Source: Streptomyces pacificus (lineage in GTDB: Bacteria; Actinomycetota; Actinomycetes; Streptomycetales; Streptomycetaceae). From it: a DNA stretch of 64,000 bases. Within the stretch, counting starts at the first letter, position 1; each line of letters opens with the position of its first letter. The notes below the pieces were generated by a model, which did no database searches, was not told the DNA's origin, and saw only the letters and a program-made list of their open reading frames with translations. Position numbers and translations under genes: made by a program. Positions 34,457 through 43,282 of this stretch are shown here, piece by piece. The stretch is taken from NCBI RefSeq assembly GCF_011766325.1, contig NZ_BLLG01000003.1, positions 372,001 through 436,000 of the forward strand. The letters are read 5' to 3'.

Positions 34457-34896
34457 GCGACTTCCCCCTCCGGATCCGGTAACTGTGCCTTCGGTTCGGG
34501 CCCTTGCGGAACCCCGCAACCGTGGCTGAATCTATACGGACGGCGCTGGCTCCGTCACGGGGAGTTCAACGGTTGGCTGGATTTCTCCTCTCATAGTCTG
34601 GAATTACCGGGCACAGCGGGAGGGTGCGGACATAGCCGCATATCGCAGTGCCGGCCGATGGTCCCCCGACCTGTCCGGTGGCGCTTGCCCTTCGCCGTGC
34701 CGGAAAGCTGCGGCCGGCCTTGGGGGAGCCGCCGGTCGAAAGGATCGGCGGCGCGGGCGGGGCGGTCACGGTACGCGGCCCCCGTGCCGGAATCGCGGAG
34801 CGCCGAACGGCAGGCGAGGGGGACCGCCGACTGCGCCGGCGCTCTCGAGGGCGCCGACGCGTGCGGGTGCGGCTCGGCGGTGCAGGCGTGCCGTGG
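34457..34896. other. Gap between the DUF6342-like and MBL-fold genes
   Basis: 440 bases, with a relatively AT-rich first 160 bases that should contain the promoter of the minus-strand small gene. The rest is GC-rich and I find no gene. Confidence 0.45.
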
Positions 34897-35553
34897 CTAC
34901 CAGCCTCGCGCGCGCCATTGCCCGAGGTGGGGCCGCTCGGCGCCGAGGGTGGTGTCGTCGCCGTGGCCCGGGTAGACCCAGGTCTCGTCCGGCAGTACGT
35001 CGAAGAGCTTCGTCTCCACGTCGCGGAGCAGCGAGGCGAACGCCTGAGGGTCCTTCCGGGTGTTGCCCACGCCGCCCGGGAAGAGGCAGTCTCCGCTGAA
35101 GACGTGCGGGTGGCCGTGCGGGTCGTCGTAGACGAGCGCGATCGAGCCGGGCGTGTGGCCGACCAGATGGCGGGCGGTGAGCTCGACCCGGCCCACCCGG
35201 ATCGTGTCGCCGTCGTCGACGAGCACGTCGGTCGGCACCGGGATGCCGCCGGCGTCGTGCCGGCCCGCGTAGGTGCGCGCCCCCGTCGCCCCCACCACAT
35301 CGGCCAGCGCCCCCCAGTGGTCGCCGTGCCGGTGCGTGGTGACGACCGACGCGATCCCGTCGCCGCCGATCAGCCGGAACAGGGTCTCGGGCTCGGCGGC
35401 CGCGTCGATCAGCAGCTGCTCGTCGGTGGCCCGGCAGCGCAGCAGATAGGCGTTGTTGTCCATGGGGCCGACGGCGGCCTTGGAGATCATCAGGGCCGCC
35501 AGCTCGTGGACGTCCGCAGGGCCGCCGACCTTCACCGCTCCGCTGTAAGTCAT
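34897..35553 (-). CDS. MBL-fold (glyoxalase II-like) hydrolase
   Basis: 218 residues. Metallo-beta-lactamase fold with the metal motif THRHGDHWGAL (HxHxDH), GHTPGSIAL for the third His, GDCLFPGGVGNT for the bridging Asp and YPGHGDDTTLG for the last His. The arrangement matches glyoxalase II and related thioester hydrolases that bind two metals. Because the cotranscribed gene 21 bases away is mycothiol-dependent, a mycothiol conjugate is a plausible substrate; that is inference. Confidence 0.92.
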   Translation of the reverse strand: MTYSGAVKVGGPADVHELAALMISKAAVGPMDNNAYLLRCRATDEQLLIDAAAEPETLFRLIGGDGIASVVTTHRHGDHWGALADVVGATGARTYAGRHDAGGIPVPTDVLVDDGDTIRVGRVELTARHLVGHTPGSIALVYDDPHGHPHVFSGDCLFPGGVGNTRKDPQAFASLLRDVETKLFDVLPDETWVYPGHGDDTTLGAERPHLGQWRARGW

Positions 35554-35574
35554 GGGGCCAGCGTACTCAGCCGA

Positions 35575-36264
35575 CTACAGCGGCGGCAGCACCGGCAGCG
35601 GGCCGCCGGCGACCCGGAGGGCCTCTCCGCCGCGTCGGCCGGCGAGCCAGCCGAGCAGGTCCGCGGCGGTGCCCCGGACCGTGACCGGACCGCCCGCGGC
35701 CCCGCCTCCCGTGGTCCACGTCCGTCCGCCGTCGGCGACGACGGTCGTGGCCGGGACGTCCCCGTGCCCGTCGAACCGCTCCGCGAGGAATCCGGTCTCT
35801 CGCTCGGTGAAGCCGGCCGGAAGGCCCTCCAGCTCGTAGCCGATGCCGAGGTCCACGTGATGCAGCTCGACCTCGATCAGCCGCCGGAAGGGGACGCGCG
35901 CCGCGGCGTCCGTGACGCCGTTGCGCAGTCGCACGGTCCGGGACCAGTCCCGGTTCGCCGCCGCGGCTGCCCGGAAGCGCTCGGCGGACCGGCGCAGGTC
36001 CTCGAGCTGGGCTCGCAGCGGTCGCGGCGCGTCGCGTTCGATGTCGGCCTCGCGTGCCTCGGCGTCCGGGTACATGGGGCGGCCCTCGAGTACGTTGACC
36101 AGGGCGTCGGCGTTGCGGGCGAGATGGGCGAGGACATGGCCGCGGCTCCAGCCGGGGAGCCGTGACGGCCGGGCGGCCGCCGCGTTGTCCAGGGTGCCGG
36201 CGGCATCGAGCAGCCGCTCGGTCGCCGCATGCACGGAGGCCAGGTCATCCACAGGGTCGATCAT
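35575..36264 (-). CDS. Maleylpyruvate isomerase-family mycothiol-dependent enzyme
   Basis: 229 residues. It belongs to the DinB-like mycothiol-dependent superfamily: the N-terminal DLASVHAATERLLDAAGTLD, RLPGWSRGHVLAHLARNADAL with a metal-binding His, and LIEVELHHVDLGIGYEL with the other histidines. The C-terminal half (VTVRGTAADLLGWLAGR) matches the companion domain. Members isomerise maleylpyruvate or handle other thiol conjugates; the substrate here is unknown. First gene of a two-gene unit with the MBL hydrolase. Confidence 0.9.
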   Translation of the reverse strand: MIDPVDDLASVHAATERLLDAAGTLDNAAAARPSRLPGWSRGHVLAHLARNADALVNVLEGRPMYPDAEAREADIERDAPRPLRAQLEDLRRSAERFRAAAAANRDWSRTVRLRNGVTDAAARVPFRRLIEVELHHVDLGIGYELEGLPAGFTERETGFLAERFDGHGDVPATTVVADGGRTWTTGGGAAGGPVTVRGTAADLLGWLAGRRGGEALRVAGGPLPVLPPL

Positions 36265-36486
36265 GGGGAAGACGATAGCCCTGCCACACGTTCGAGTGAA
36301 GGTGGGTGAAGACCGGCGTTAATCGAATGCGCGTGCTATAGGCTCGGGGGAGGCATTCCGGAGAGCCGGAAGTTCATCCGTCCGGCAGCCGTCGACCCGT
36401 GGTCGGCCCGGCCTGGAGCAGTCCGGGCCGGAGGCTGTGTCCCCGATGCTCCTCACGACCTGTCTCAAGAAAGGTGCGGACCCGGC

Positions 36487-39400
36487 GTGGCCGACCGTCT
36501 CATCGTCCGTGGCGCTCGCGAGCACAACCTCAAGAACGTCTCGCTCGACCTCCCCCGCGACTCACTCATCGTCTTCACCGGGCTCTCGGGGTCGGGCAAG
36601 TCGTCGCTCGCGTTCGACACGATCTTCGCGGAGGGGCAGCGCCGCTACGTCGAGTCGCTCTCCTCCTACGCCCGGCAGTTCCTGGGCCAGATGGACAAGC
36701 CGGACGTGGACTTCATCGAGGGCCTCTCCCCGGCCGTCTCGATCGACCAGAAGTCCACGTCCCGCAACCCCCGCTCCACGGTGGGCACGATCACCGAGGT
36801 CTACGACTACCTCCGGCTGCTCTTCGCCCGGATCGGGAAGCCGCACTGCCCCGAGTGCGCCCGCCCCATCTCCCGGCAGTCGCCGCAGGCCATCGTCGAC
36901 AAGGTGCTGGAGCTGCCCGAGGGGAGCCGCTTCCAGGTGCTGTCGCCGCTGGTGCGGGAGCGCAAGGGCGAGTTCGCCGACCTCTTCGCCGACCTCCAGA
37001 CCAAGGGGTACTCCCGGGCCCGGGTCGACGGGCGGACCGTCCAGCTCACCGAGCCGCCGAAGCTCAAGAAGCAGGAGAAGCACACCGTCGAGGTGGTCGT
37101 CGACCGCCTGACCGTCAAGGAGAGCGCCAAGCGGCGGCTCACGGACTCCGTGGAGACCGCGCTGGGCCTGTCCGGCGGCATGGTGGTGCTGGACTTCGTC
37201 GACCTCCCCGAGGACGACCCCGAGCGCGAGCGGATGTACTCGGAACACCTGTACTGCCCGTACGACGACCTCTCCTTCGAGGAGCTGGAGCCCCGCTCCT
37301 TCTCCTTCAACTCGCCGTTCGGCGCCTGCCCCGACTGCACCGGTATCGGCACCCGGATGGAGGTCGACCCCGACCTGATCGTCCCGGACGAGGACCGCTC
37401 CCTCGACGACGGCGCCATCCACCCCTGGTCGCACGGCCACACCAAGGAGTACTTCGGGCGGCTCATCGGCGGGCTCTCCGACGCGCTCGGCTTCCGCACG
37501 GACATCCCGTGGGCCGGGCTGCCGCAGCGCGCCAGGAAGGCCCTGCTGTACGGCCACAAGACCCAGGTCGAGGTCCGCTACCGGAACCGCTACGGGCGGG
37601 AGCGCGCCTACACCACCCCGGCGTTCGAGGGCGCGGTGTCCTTCGTGAAGCGGCGCCACAGTGAAGCGGAGAGCGACTCCAGCCGCGAGCGCTTCGAGGG
37701 CTATATGCGGGAGGTGCCCTGCCCCACCTGCGACGGCACCCGGCTGAAGCCGATCGTCCTGGCGGTGACCGTCATGGACCGGTCCATCGCCGACGTCTCG
37801 GCCATGTCGATCAGCGAATGCGCCGACTTCCTGGGCCGGCTGACGCTGAACGACCGCGACAAGAAGATCGCCGAGCGGGTGCTCAAGGAGGTCAACGAGC
37901 GGCTGCGGTTCCTGGTGGACGTCGGCCTGGACTACCTCTCCCTCAACCGGGCCGCGGGCACCCTGTCCGGCGGTGAGGCGCAGCGCATCCGGCTGGCCAC
38001 CCAGATCGGCTCGGGACTCGTCGGCGTGCTGTATGTGCTGGACGAGCCGTCCATCGGACTGCACCAGCGCGACAACCACCGGCTGATCGAGACCCTGGTG
38101 CGGCTGAGGGACATGGGCAACACCCTGATCGTCGTCGAGCACGACGAGGACACGATCAAGGTCGCCGACTGGGTCGTGGACATCGGCCCGGGCGCCGGCG
38201 AGCACGGCGGCAAGGTCGTCCACTCCGGGCCGCTCAAGCAGCTGCTGGCCAACAAGGACTCGATGACCGGGCTCTATCTGTCCGGGAAGAGGTCCATCGC
38301 GACGCCGGGGATCCGGCGGCCGGCCGACCACGACCGGCAGCTCACGGTGCACGGCGCCCGGGAGAACAACCTCCGGGACATCGACGTGTCGTTCCCGCTC
38401 GGCGTGCTCACGGCCGTCACCGGTGTCTCAGGCTCGGGCAAGTCGACGCTGGTCAACGACATTCTGTACACCCACCTGGCCCGTGAGCTGAATGGCGCCA
38501 AGTCGGTGCCGGGCCGGCACACGCGGGTGGACGGCGACGATCTCGTCGACAAGGTCGTCCACGTCGACCAGTCGCCCATCGGCCGCACCCCGCGGTCCAA
38601 CCCGGCGACGTACACCGGTGTCTTCGACCATGTCCGCAAACTCTTCGCGGAGACCATGGAGGCGAAGGTGCGCGGCTACCTGCCGGGCCGCTTCTCCTTC
38701 AACGTGAAGGGCGGGCGCTGCGAGAACTGCTCCGGCGACGGCACCATCAAGATCGAGATGAACTTCCTGCCGGACGTGTACGTCCCCTGCGAGGTCTGCC
38801 ACGGCGCCCGCTACAACCGGGAGACCCTGGAGGTCCACTACAAGGGCAAGTCCATCGCCGAGGTGCTGGACATGCCGATCGAGGAGGCGCTGCACTTCTT
38901 CGAGGCCGTGCCGACGATCTCCCGTCATCTGAGGACCCTGAACGAGGTGGGCCTCGGGTACGTCAGGCTGGGCCAGCCCGCGCCCACGCTCTCCGGCGGT
39001 GAGGCGCAGCGGGTGAAGCTGGCGAGCGAGCTGCAGAAGCGGTCGACCGGCCGGACCGTCTACGTCCTGGACGAGCCGACGACCGGGCTGCACTTCGAGG
39101 ACATCGCGAAGCTGATCAACGTGCTGTCCGGGCTGGTCGACAAGGGCAACACCGTGATCGTGATCGAGCACAACCTCGATGTGATCAAGACCGCCGACTG
39201 GGTCGTCGACATGGGGCCCGAGGGCGGCAGCGGGGGCGGCCTCGTCATCGCCGAGGGCACGCCCGAGCAGGTCGCCGGGGTGCCGGCGAGCCACACGGGC
39301 AAGTTCCTCCGGGACATCCTCGGCCCGGAGCGCGTCAGCGACTCCGTTCCGCCGCAGTCGCGGCGCAAGACGGCGGCGAAGAAGGCCGCGTCCGGGAAAC

Positions 39401-39507
39401 CGGTCGTCTCCGCCAACTCCACCGCGGTGAAGAAGACGGTGAAGGCCGACACGGCACCGGCCAGGAAGAAGGCGGCCGCGTCGCGCGGCCGCAGCCGCAA
39501 GGCCTGA
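36487..39507 (+). CDS. uvrA: Excinuclease ABC subunit A
   Basis: 1006 residues from GTG 36487. UvrA dimers find DNA lesions and load UvrB. Two ABC modules: Walker [14 protein letters not shown] (about 32-44) and [13 protein letters not shown] (about 646-658); signatures [16 protein letters not shown] and [16 protein letters not shown]; Walker [14 protein letters not shown] and [13 protein letters not shown]. Zinc motifs CPEC, CPTC and [11 protein letters not shown] / CEVCHGARY are present. A Lys/Ala-rich tail of ~55 residues ([10 protein letters not shown]...) extends beyond the usual end. A plain AAAGG site lies 10 bases upstream. I found no PafBC-type or LexA-type box in the 220 bases before it. 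Confidence 0.98.
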   Translation: MADRLIVRGAREHNLKNVSLDLPRDSLIVFTGLSGSGKSSLAFDTIFAEGQRRYVESLSSYARQFLGQMDKPDVDFIEGLSPAVSIDQKSTSRNPRSTVGTITEVYDYLRLLFARIGKPHCPECARPISRQSPQAIVDKVLELPEGSRFQVLSPLVRERKGEFADLFADLQTKGYSRARVDGRTVQLTEPPKLKKQEKHTVEVVVDRLTVKESAKRRLTDSVETALGLSGGMVVLDFVDLPEDDPERERMYSEHLYCPYDDLSFEELEPRSFSFNSPFGACPDCTGIGTRMEVDPDLIVPDEDRSLDDGAIHPWSHGHTKEYFGRLIGGLSDALGFRTDIPWAGLPQRARKALLYGHKTQVEVRYRNRYGRERAYTTPAFEGAVSFVKRRHSEAESDSSRERFEGYMREVPCPTCDGTRLKPIVLAVTVMDRSIADVSAMSISECADFLGRLTLNDRDKKIAERVLKEVNERLRFLVDVGLDYLSLNRAAGTLSGGEAQRIRLATQIGSGLVGVLYVLDEPSIGLHQRDNHRLIETLVRLRDMGNTLIVVEHDEDTIKVADWVVDIGPGAGEHGGKVVHSGPLKQLLANKDSMTGLYLSGKRSIATPGIRRPADHDRQLTVHGARENNLRDIDVSFPLGVLTAVTGVSGSGKSTLVNDILYTHLARELNGAKSVPGRHTRVDGDDLVDKVVHVDQSPIGRTPRSNPATYTGVFDHVRKLFAETMEAKVRGYLPGRFSFNVKGGRCENCSGDGTIKIEMNFLPDVYVPCEVCHGARYNRETLEVHYKGKSIAEVLDMPIEEALHFFEAVPTISRHLRTLNEVGLGYVRLGQPAPTLSGGEAQRVKLASELQKRSTGRTVYVLDEPTTGLHFEDIAKLINVLSGLVDKGNTVIVIEHNLDVIKTADWVVDMGPEGGSGGGLVIAEGTPEQVAGVPASHTGKFLRDILGPERVSDSVPPQSRRKTAAKKAASGKPVVSANSTAVKKTVKADTAPARKKAAASRGRSRKA

Positions 39508-40084
39508 CGCCGGCTCCGGACCGGCCCCGCCTGCTGCCTGCTGCGGCCGGGACCGGGACCGGGGCCGTGGCGCGGCGGCCCCTCGGCGCGGCGGCCCGGG
39601 GGCCTGTGGCGCGCGTCGGCATCGCGACGTGGCATCGGCCGTTGTCCAGGCCCTGCCGCCCGGACCCGTGCCAGGGCGCTTCCCCGGCTCCCGGGCCAGG
39701 GTGGCCGCTCTGCGCCGAGGGCGCGGTGGTGTTCCCGTGCGGACGTCGACCGCGAGATCGGTCAGTCCGCCCTCCGCGGACCTCCGCGTCGCCGTGGTGC
39801 CGCAGATCGTGGAAGCCGGCGTCGCTCACGGTCGTCCCGCCAGGGCCGGGACCGGTGGGGCGGCGGCCCGCCGATGGCGGTCGGCGACCGGACCGGCCGA
39901 CTCGTCGGGGAGGCCGTCCGCGGCGATGAACGGTGCGGGCGGGGGAGCCACGGCGCTGTTCTCGTGCCGGGGGCCGCGCTGTTCTGCGGCCCCCGGCTTC
40001 CGAGGTCCCGGCGCCGCGCCGGGGAGCCGCCCCGCTCCGCCAGGGCGGCTGCGCGGGGTCACGGACCGTTTCGCGGGGCCGCGG
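39508..40084. other. Gap between uvrA and the convergent PfkB kinase
   Basis: 577 bases of GC-rich sequence with local duplications (GGACCGGGACCGGGG near 39550; GCGCGGCGGCCC twice near 39570-39597). No gene supported. Confidence 0.5.
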
Positions 40085-41002
40085 TCAGCCCAGTTCGGCC
40101 GCGTACGGGGGCTCCGCGCCTGCGCGGGAGCAGGTGACGGCCGCGGCCCGGGCGGCGAATTCGAGTACCTCGGTCCAGCCTGCGGTGTCCAGGGCCAGCA
40201 GCCCGCGGCGGGAGAGGGCGCCGCGCCGGTCCAGGCCGTGCAGCAGTGCCGCGTTCGCGGTGTCGCCCGCACCGATCGTGTCGGCCACCGCCACGTCCAC
40301 GGCCGGGACGGCGGCCTCCACACCCGCCCGGGTGCGTACCGTGAGACCGCGGGCACCATGCGTCGTCACCACGGCGGCCGGTCCCTCGGAGAGCCAGCGG
40401 TCCGGGGCGCCGCCGAGCCATGCGGCGTCCTCCTCCGAGAGCTTCAGCAGCGACACCGAAGGGAGCCAGCCCCGGAACCGCGTCCGGTGCGCAGCGGCGT
40501 CCGGGATCAGCCCCGGGCGGATGTTGGGATCGAGCAGGGTGAACACCCCGCGCCCCGCCTCGCGCCGCAGCAGGGTCTCGTATGCGCTCGCCCCCGGCTC
40601 CAGTACCAGCGAGCAGGTGCCGAGGGCCAGCGCCCGCACCCCGTCCGGCAGTTCGGCCGGCAACGCGAACAGCCGGTCGGCGGTGCCCGTCACATAGAAG
40701 CGGTAACCGGCGGAACCGTCCGCGCCGAGCTCGGCGACCGCGAGACTGGTCGGCTCCGGGCCCCGCTGCACCAGCGCCGTGTGCACCCCCGCCGTGCGCA
40801 GTCCGCCCAGCAGGGCCTCGCCGAAGCCGTCCGACGAGAGCCGGGAGCAGAAGGCCACGGGTGACCCCAGGCGGCCCAGGGCCACCGCTGTGTTGTAGGG
40901 GCCGCCGCCGGGCCGCGGCAGCAGGGGCGGCAGCAGTGCGCTCCCGGCGGCCGCCGGCAGCGGGACCAGGTCGATCAGGGATTCACCGGCGACGACGATC
41001 AC
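40085..41002 (-). CDS. PfkB-family carbohydrate kinase (fructokinase-like)
   Basis: 305 residues from GTG 41002. N-terminus VIVVAGESLIDLVPL, the first PfkB signature in PRPGGGPYNTAVALGRLG and the catalytic DTIGAGDTANAALLHGL near the C-terminus. These fit fructokinase or similar sugar kinases; substrate unresolved. No ribosome site precedes the GTG. A TACGTT -10 candidate on the minus strand ends 7 bases before it, suggesting another leaderless mRNA. Confidence 0.88.
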   Translation of the reverse strand: MIVVAGESLIDLVPLPAAAGSALLPPLLPRPGGGPYNTAVALGRLGSPVAFCSRLSSDGFGEALLGGLRTAGVHTALVQRGPEPTSLAVAELGADGSAGYRFYVTGTADRLFALPAELPDGVRALALGTCSLVLEPGASAYETLLRREAGRGVFTLLDPNIRPGLIPDAAAHRTRFRGWLPSVSLLKLSEEDAAWLGGAPDRWLSEGPAAVVTTHGARGLTVRTRAGVEAAVPAVDVAVADTIGAGDTANAALLHGLDRRGALSRRGLLALDTAGWTEVLEFAARAAAVTCSRAGAEPPYAAELG

Positions 41003-41138
41003 GGCTGAGAACGTAGTCCATCGTCCCGGGGTGCGACAGTTCCCCCACGGCCCGGCCGACCCGCCCGGAGGGGCCGCGATCTGCGCCGGTATCGTCGGTT
41101 CGGCCAACCCCCGGCCCCTCAGTTCCGAGGAGACCCTC

Positions 41139-41567
41139 ATGTCCGGCCGTCCCGCCGCCCGCCGTACCGTGCTCAAAGGCGCCGCTCTCGCCGGAGCGGC
41201 CGGGCTGGGGGCCGCCGCCTGCTCCACCGATTCCAAGCTGGGCCACGCCCAGGTACCGACGCCGACCGGGCCGGTCGACCTGGGCGCCGCGGGGGAGGTC
41301 CCGGTGGGAGGCGCCCGGCTCTACCGTGAGCAGCGGCTCGTCGTCCACTGCCCGTCCGAGGGCCGGTACCGGGCGTTCAGTGCCCAGTGCACCCACGCGG
41401 GTTGTGTCCTCGACAAGGTGGAAGGCACGGAGGGCAACTGTCCCTGCCACGGCAGCCGCTTCGACGTGACGACCGGCACGGCCCTCAAGGGACCGGCCAC
41501 CGTGCCGCTGCCGGAGGTCGAGGTGCGGGTGCGGAACGGGAAGCTGGTGGCCGGCCCGGAGGCCTGA
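41139..41567 (+). CDS. Rieske [2Fe-2S] lipoprotein, Tat-exported
   Basis: 142 residues from ATG 41139 (CGAGGAGA upstream). The N-terminus has a twin-arginine signal (PAARRTVLKGAALAG) and lipobox-like GAAAC. The Rieske cluster ligands are complete: CTHAGC (first Cys-His pair with the disulfide Cys) and CPCHGS. So it carries a 2Fe-2S centre on the outer face of the membrane, an electron carrier of unknown partner, not part of a bc1 complex here. Confidence 0.93.
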   Translation: MSGRPAARRTVLKGAALAGAAGLGAAACSTDSKLGHAQVPTPTGPVDLGAAGEVPVGGARLYREQRLVVHCPSEGRYRAFSAQCTHAGCVLDKVEGTEGNCPCHGSRFDVTTGTALKGPATVPLPEVEVRVRNGKLVAGPEA

Positions 41568-41706
41568 GCCCGCCCATACCGCCCCTGCGCAGGCCAGCCT
41601 GCTTGTGCGCTGGTTCGCCGGTGGTGACCCGCTCGTAGCGCCCCCATTCGCCGAGCGCCCCGTCCCGGCGCTCCCCGCCCCGCGGTGCCGCACGCTGAGG
41701 GCCGCG

Positions 41707-42651
41707 TCAGTGCTGCCACTCCCAGTCGATCCCCTGGATCCCCGGCCGCACGCCCTGGTCGACGAGGTGCACCGAAGGGCGCCGGCCGCTCGGCGTCAGT
41801 TCGGCCCGGCAGATCCGCGCCGCGCCGGGGGAGTCCTGGGCGAAGTGCCGGCACCGCACCGGCAGCGCCGCCGGATCGAAGCGGACCTGCAGCATGTACT
41901 GCCCGCCGGTGCCGGGGAAGCCGCGCAGGTACTCGCCGCTCGGGCCCGCCGTACCGTCCTCGAAGCCGTAGCAGAGGAGGTACGTCTCACCGGACCGCAG
42001 CCGGGCGTCGAGGAGGAGTTCCGCGACCAGCACCCCCGCATCCCGGTCGTAGCGCACGCGCCCCGGCCGGCAGTTCTCCGTCGCGTGTACCGTCACCCGC
42101 GCCGGATCCCATCCGGCGCCCCCGCGGTGGACGGCCAGCAGGCGGTCGACGCCGTCGCGGTGGGCGCGCACGATCTTCTGGGAGCTCCGCCCCAGCAGTT
42201 CGCGCTCCGGCCCGATGCGTACCCGCTCATGGTGTCCCACGGTGTGCAGCCCGCCGTCCGCGGGCCGGCCGAGCCCGTTCAGCAGCCGCTCCACCGCCCC
42301 GGACACCGCGGCGGGCGTGCGTGGTGAGGGGCAGGCGGCCCGCCGGGCACCGGGCCCGCCGTCTCCGGGAAGCAGCCGCAACAGCGAGTTCTCCGGCAGC
42401 CCCAGCACGTCCTCGAGCGCTTGAACGGCGCGCAGCGACTCCGGGCGCCGGGGCCGGCGGGCCCCCTGCTGCCAGTAACTCAGGCTGGTCACACCGACCT
42501 TGATCCCCCGGTGGGCGAGATGGTGCTGCACCCGCTGAAGGGGCAGCCCCCGCACCGCGAGCGCGGCGCGCAGAGCGAGGTGGAAGGGGCCCGTGAGCAG
42601 TACCCGGTCCAGCTCGGCGCGCGTGTGCGCGGGGTGCACGGCGTGTCCCAT
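41707..42651 (-). CDS. Helix-turn-helix regulatory protein
   Basis: 314 residues from ATG 42651 with GAGGAG upstream. The first ~90 residues hold a Cro/XRE-like helix-turn-helix (LALRAALAVRGLPLQRVQHHL ... VTSLSYWQQGARRPRRPESLRAV). A flexible linker and a C-terminal domain of ~200 residues with strand-like segments (ARVTVHATENCRPG, YLLCYGFEDG, QYMLQVRFDP) follow; this may sense a ligand. It is convergent with the Rieske gene. Targets unknown. Confidence 0.82.
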   Translation of the reverse strand: MGHAVHPAHTRAELDRVLLTGPFHLALRAALAVRGLPLQRVQHHLAHRGIKVGVTSLSYWQQGARRPRRPESLRAVQALEDVLGLPENSLLRLLPGDGGPGARRAACPSPRTPAAVSGAVERLLNGLGRPADGGLHTVGHHERVRIGPERELLGRSSQKIVRAHRDGVDRLLAVHRGGAGWDPARVTVHATENCRPGRVRYDRDAGVLVAELLLDARLRSGETYLLCYGFEDGTAGPSGEYLRGFPGTGGQYMLQVRFDPAALPVRCRHFAQDSPGAARICRAELTPSGRRPSVHLVDQGVRPGIQGIDWEWQH

Positions 42652-42956
42652 GGGACTCCTCGATGGGGGTGCGCGGCAGCCCGGTGGGCCCTCGCACCGA
42701 GGGCAGCGTGTGCGGACGCGACCGGCAACGGCCTCCGGGCCCTTCCGCACGCGACCGGCCCGGCCGCGTGTCACCCCGCATTGAAGCGTGTCGGATCCCT
42801 CCGGACAATGGCTGTCCGGGTCCCGGTCCGAAAGGCATCCCCAAGGCATCCGAAAGGGGCTGGAGCCCGGCGCAGGCGTCCGGAAGGTGCCGCCGGGCGT
42901 GCGGGTCCGGACACACCGGGAGCGGCAGCGGCCCCCACCGCGTGCCTTCGTCCCGG

Positions 42957-43165
42957 CCTCCCCGCGGCCGCCCTTCCCCTTCCCTTCCCCTTCCCCTTCC
43001 CTTCCCGTCCCCGCCCCGCTCTCCTCGGTTCCCCGCGGCCCCCGCGGCCCCGCGGCCCCCTCGGTTCTCTCCCGCTGCTGTCCCGCTCTCTGCCCGCTCT
43101 TCTCCGCGTCCCCGGCCGTCCCCGGCCGTCGTCTGCCGCTCTTCCGTCGCTCGTCTGCTCCCGTC
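42957..43165. repeat. Pyrimidine-rich tract with CCCTT repeats
   Basis: About 210 bases in which the + strand is strongly biased to C and T. It starts with a CCTTCCCCTTCCC repeat (42973-43009) and continues with TCTC/CCGC patterns. Such polypurine-polypyrimidine DNA can form triplex structures. Confidence 0.7.
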
Positions 43166-43252
43166 CGGCCGTGCGGGGGCTCAGGCCCTCCACCTCCTGC
43201 GCCCCGGCACCCCGGCGCGATGACGGGTGTCCGCGCCCCTCGGCCGACCCTC

Positions 43253-43275
43253 CTGTCCGTGCCCGCCAGTAGGGT
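43253..43275 (+). promoter_or_regulatory. PafBC-type promoter of uvrC
   Basis: CTGTCCGTG (43253-43261), 8 bases, TAGGGT (43270-43275). It matches TTGTCRGTG-N8-TANNNT in seven of nine upstream bases, with the correct spacing. The -10 ends 7 bases before the ATG, as for uvrB; no ribosome site is visible. Confidence 0.6.
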
Positions 43276-43282
43276 GGACGCC

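Larger units (their letters stand above)
42652..43282. other. Long divergent region, HTH gene / uvrC
   Basis: 631 bases. It contains the uvrC promoter, an extended pyrimidine-rich tract (42957-43165) and, near 42830-42860, a GGCATCC(C)(C)AAGGCATCC direct repeat. No gene supported. Confidence 0.5.

Noticed and set aside
36265..36486. Search for a LexA or PafBC box before uvrA
   Set aside because: An ACGTTCGA half-site and a TGCTATAGG extended -10-like sequence are present, but neither a CGAAC-N4-GTTCG palindrome nor TTGTCRGTG is seen.
39660..39829. Minus-strand segment GFHDLRHHGD, resembling a tyrosine-recombinase box (HxLRH)
   Set aside because: Only about ten residues match and nothing around it looks like an integrase. 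Too little to call a relic.
39508..40084. Plus-strand frame across the uvrA/PfkB gap as a gene
   Set aside because: Low-complexity Arg/Gly/Ala composition, no ribosome site and no recognisable domain.
42976..43014. CCCTT repeats as a CRISPR or satellite array
   Set aside because: Units are too short and irregular, with no spacers and no cas genes.
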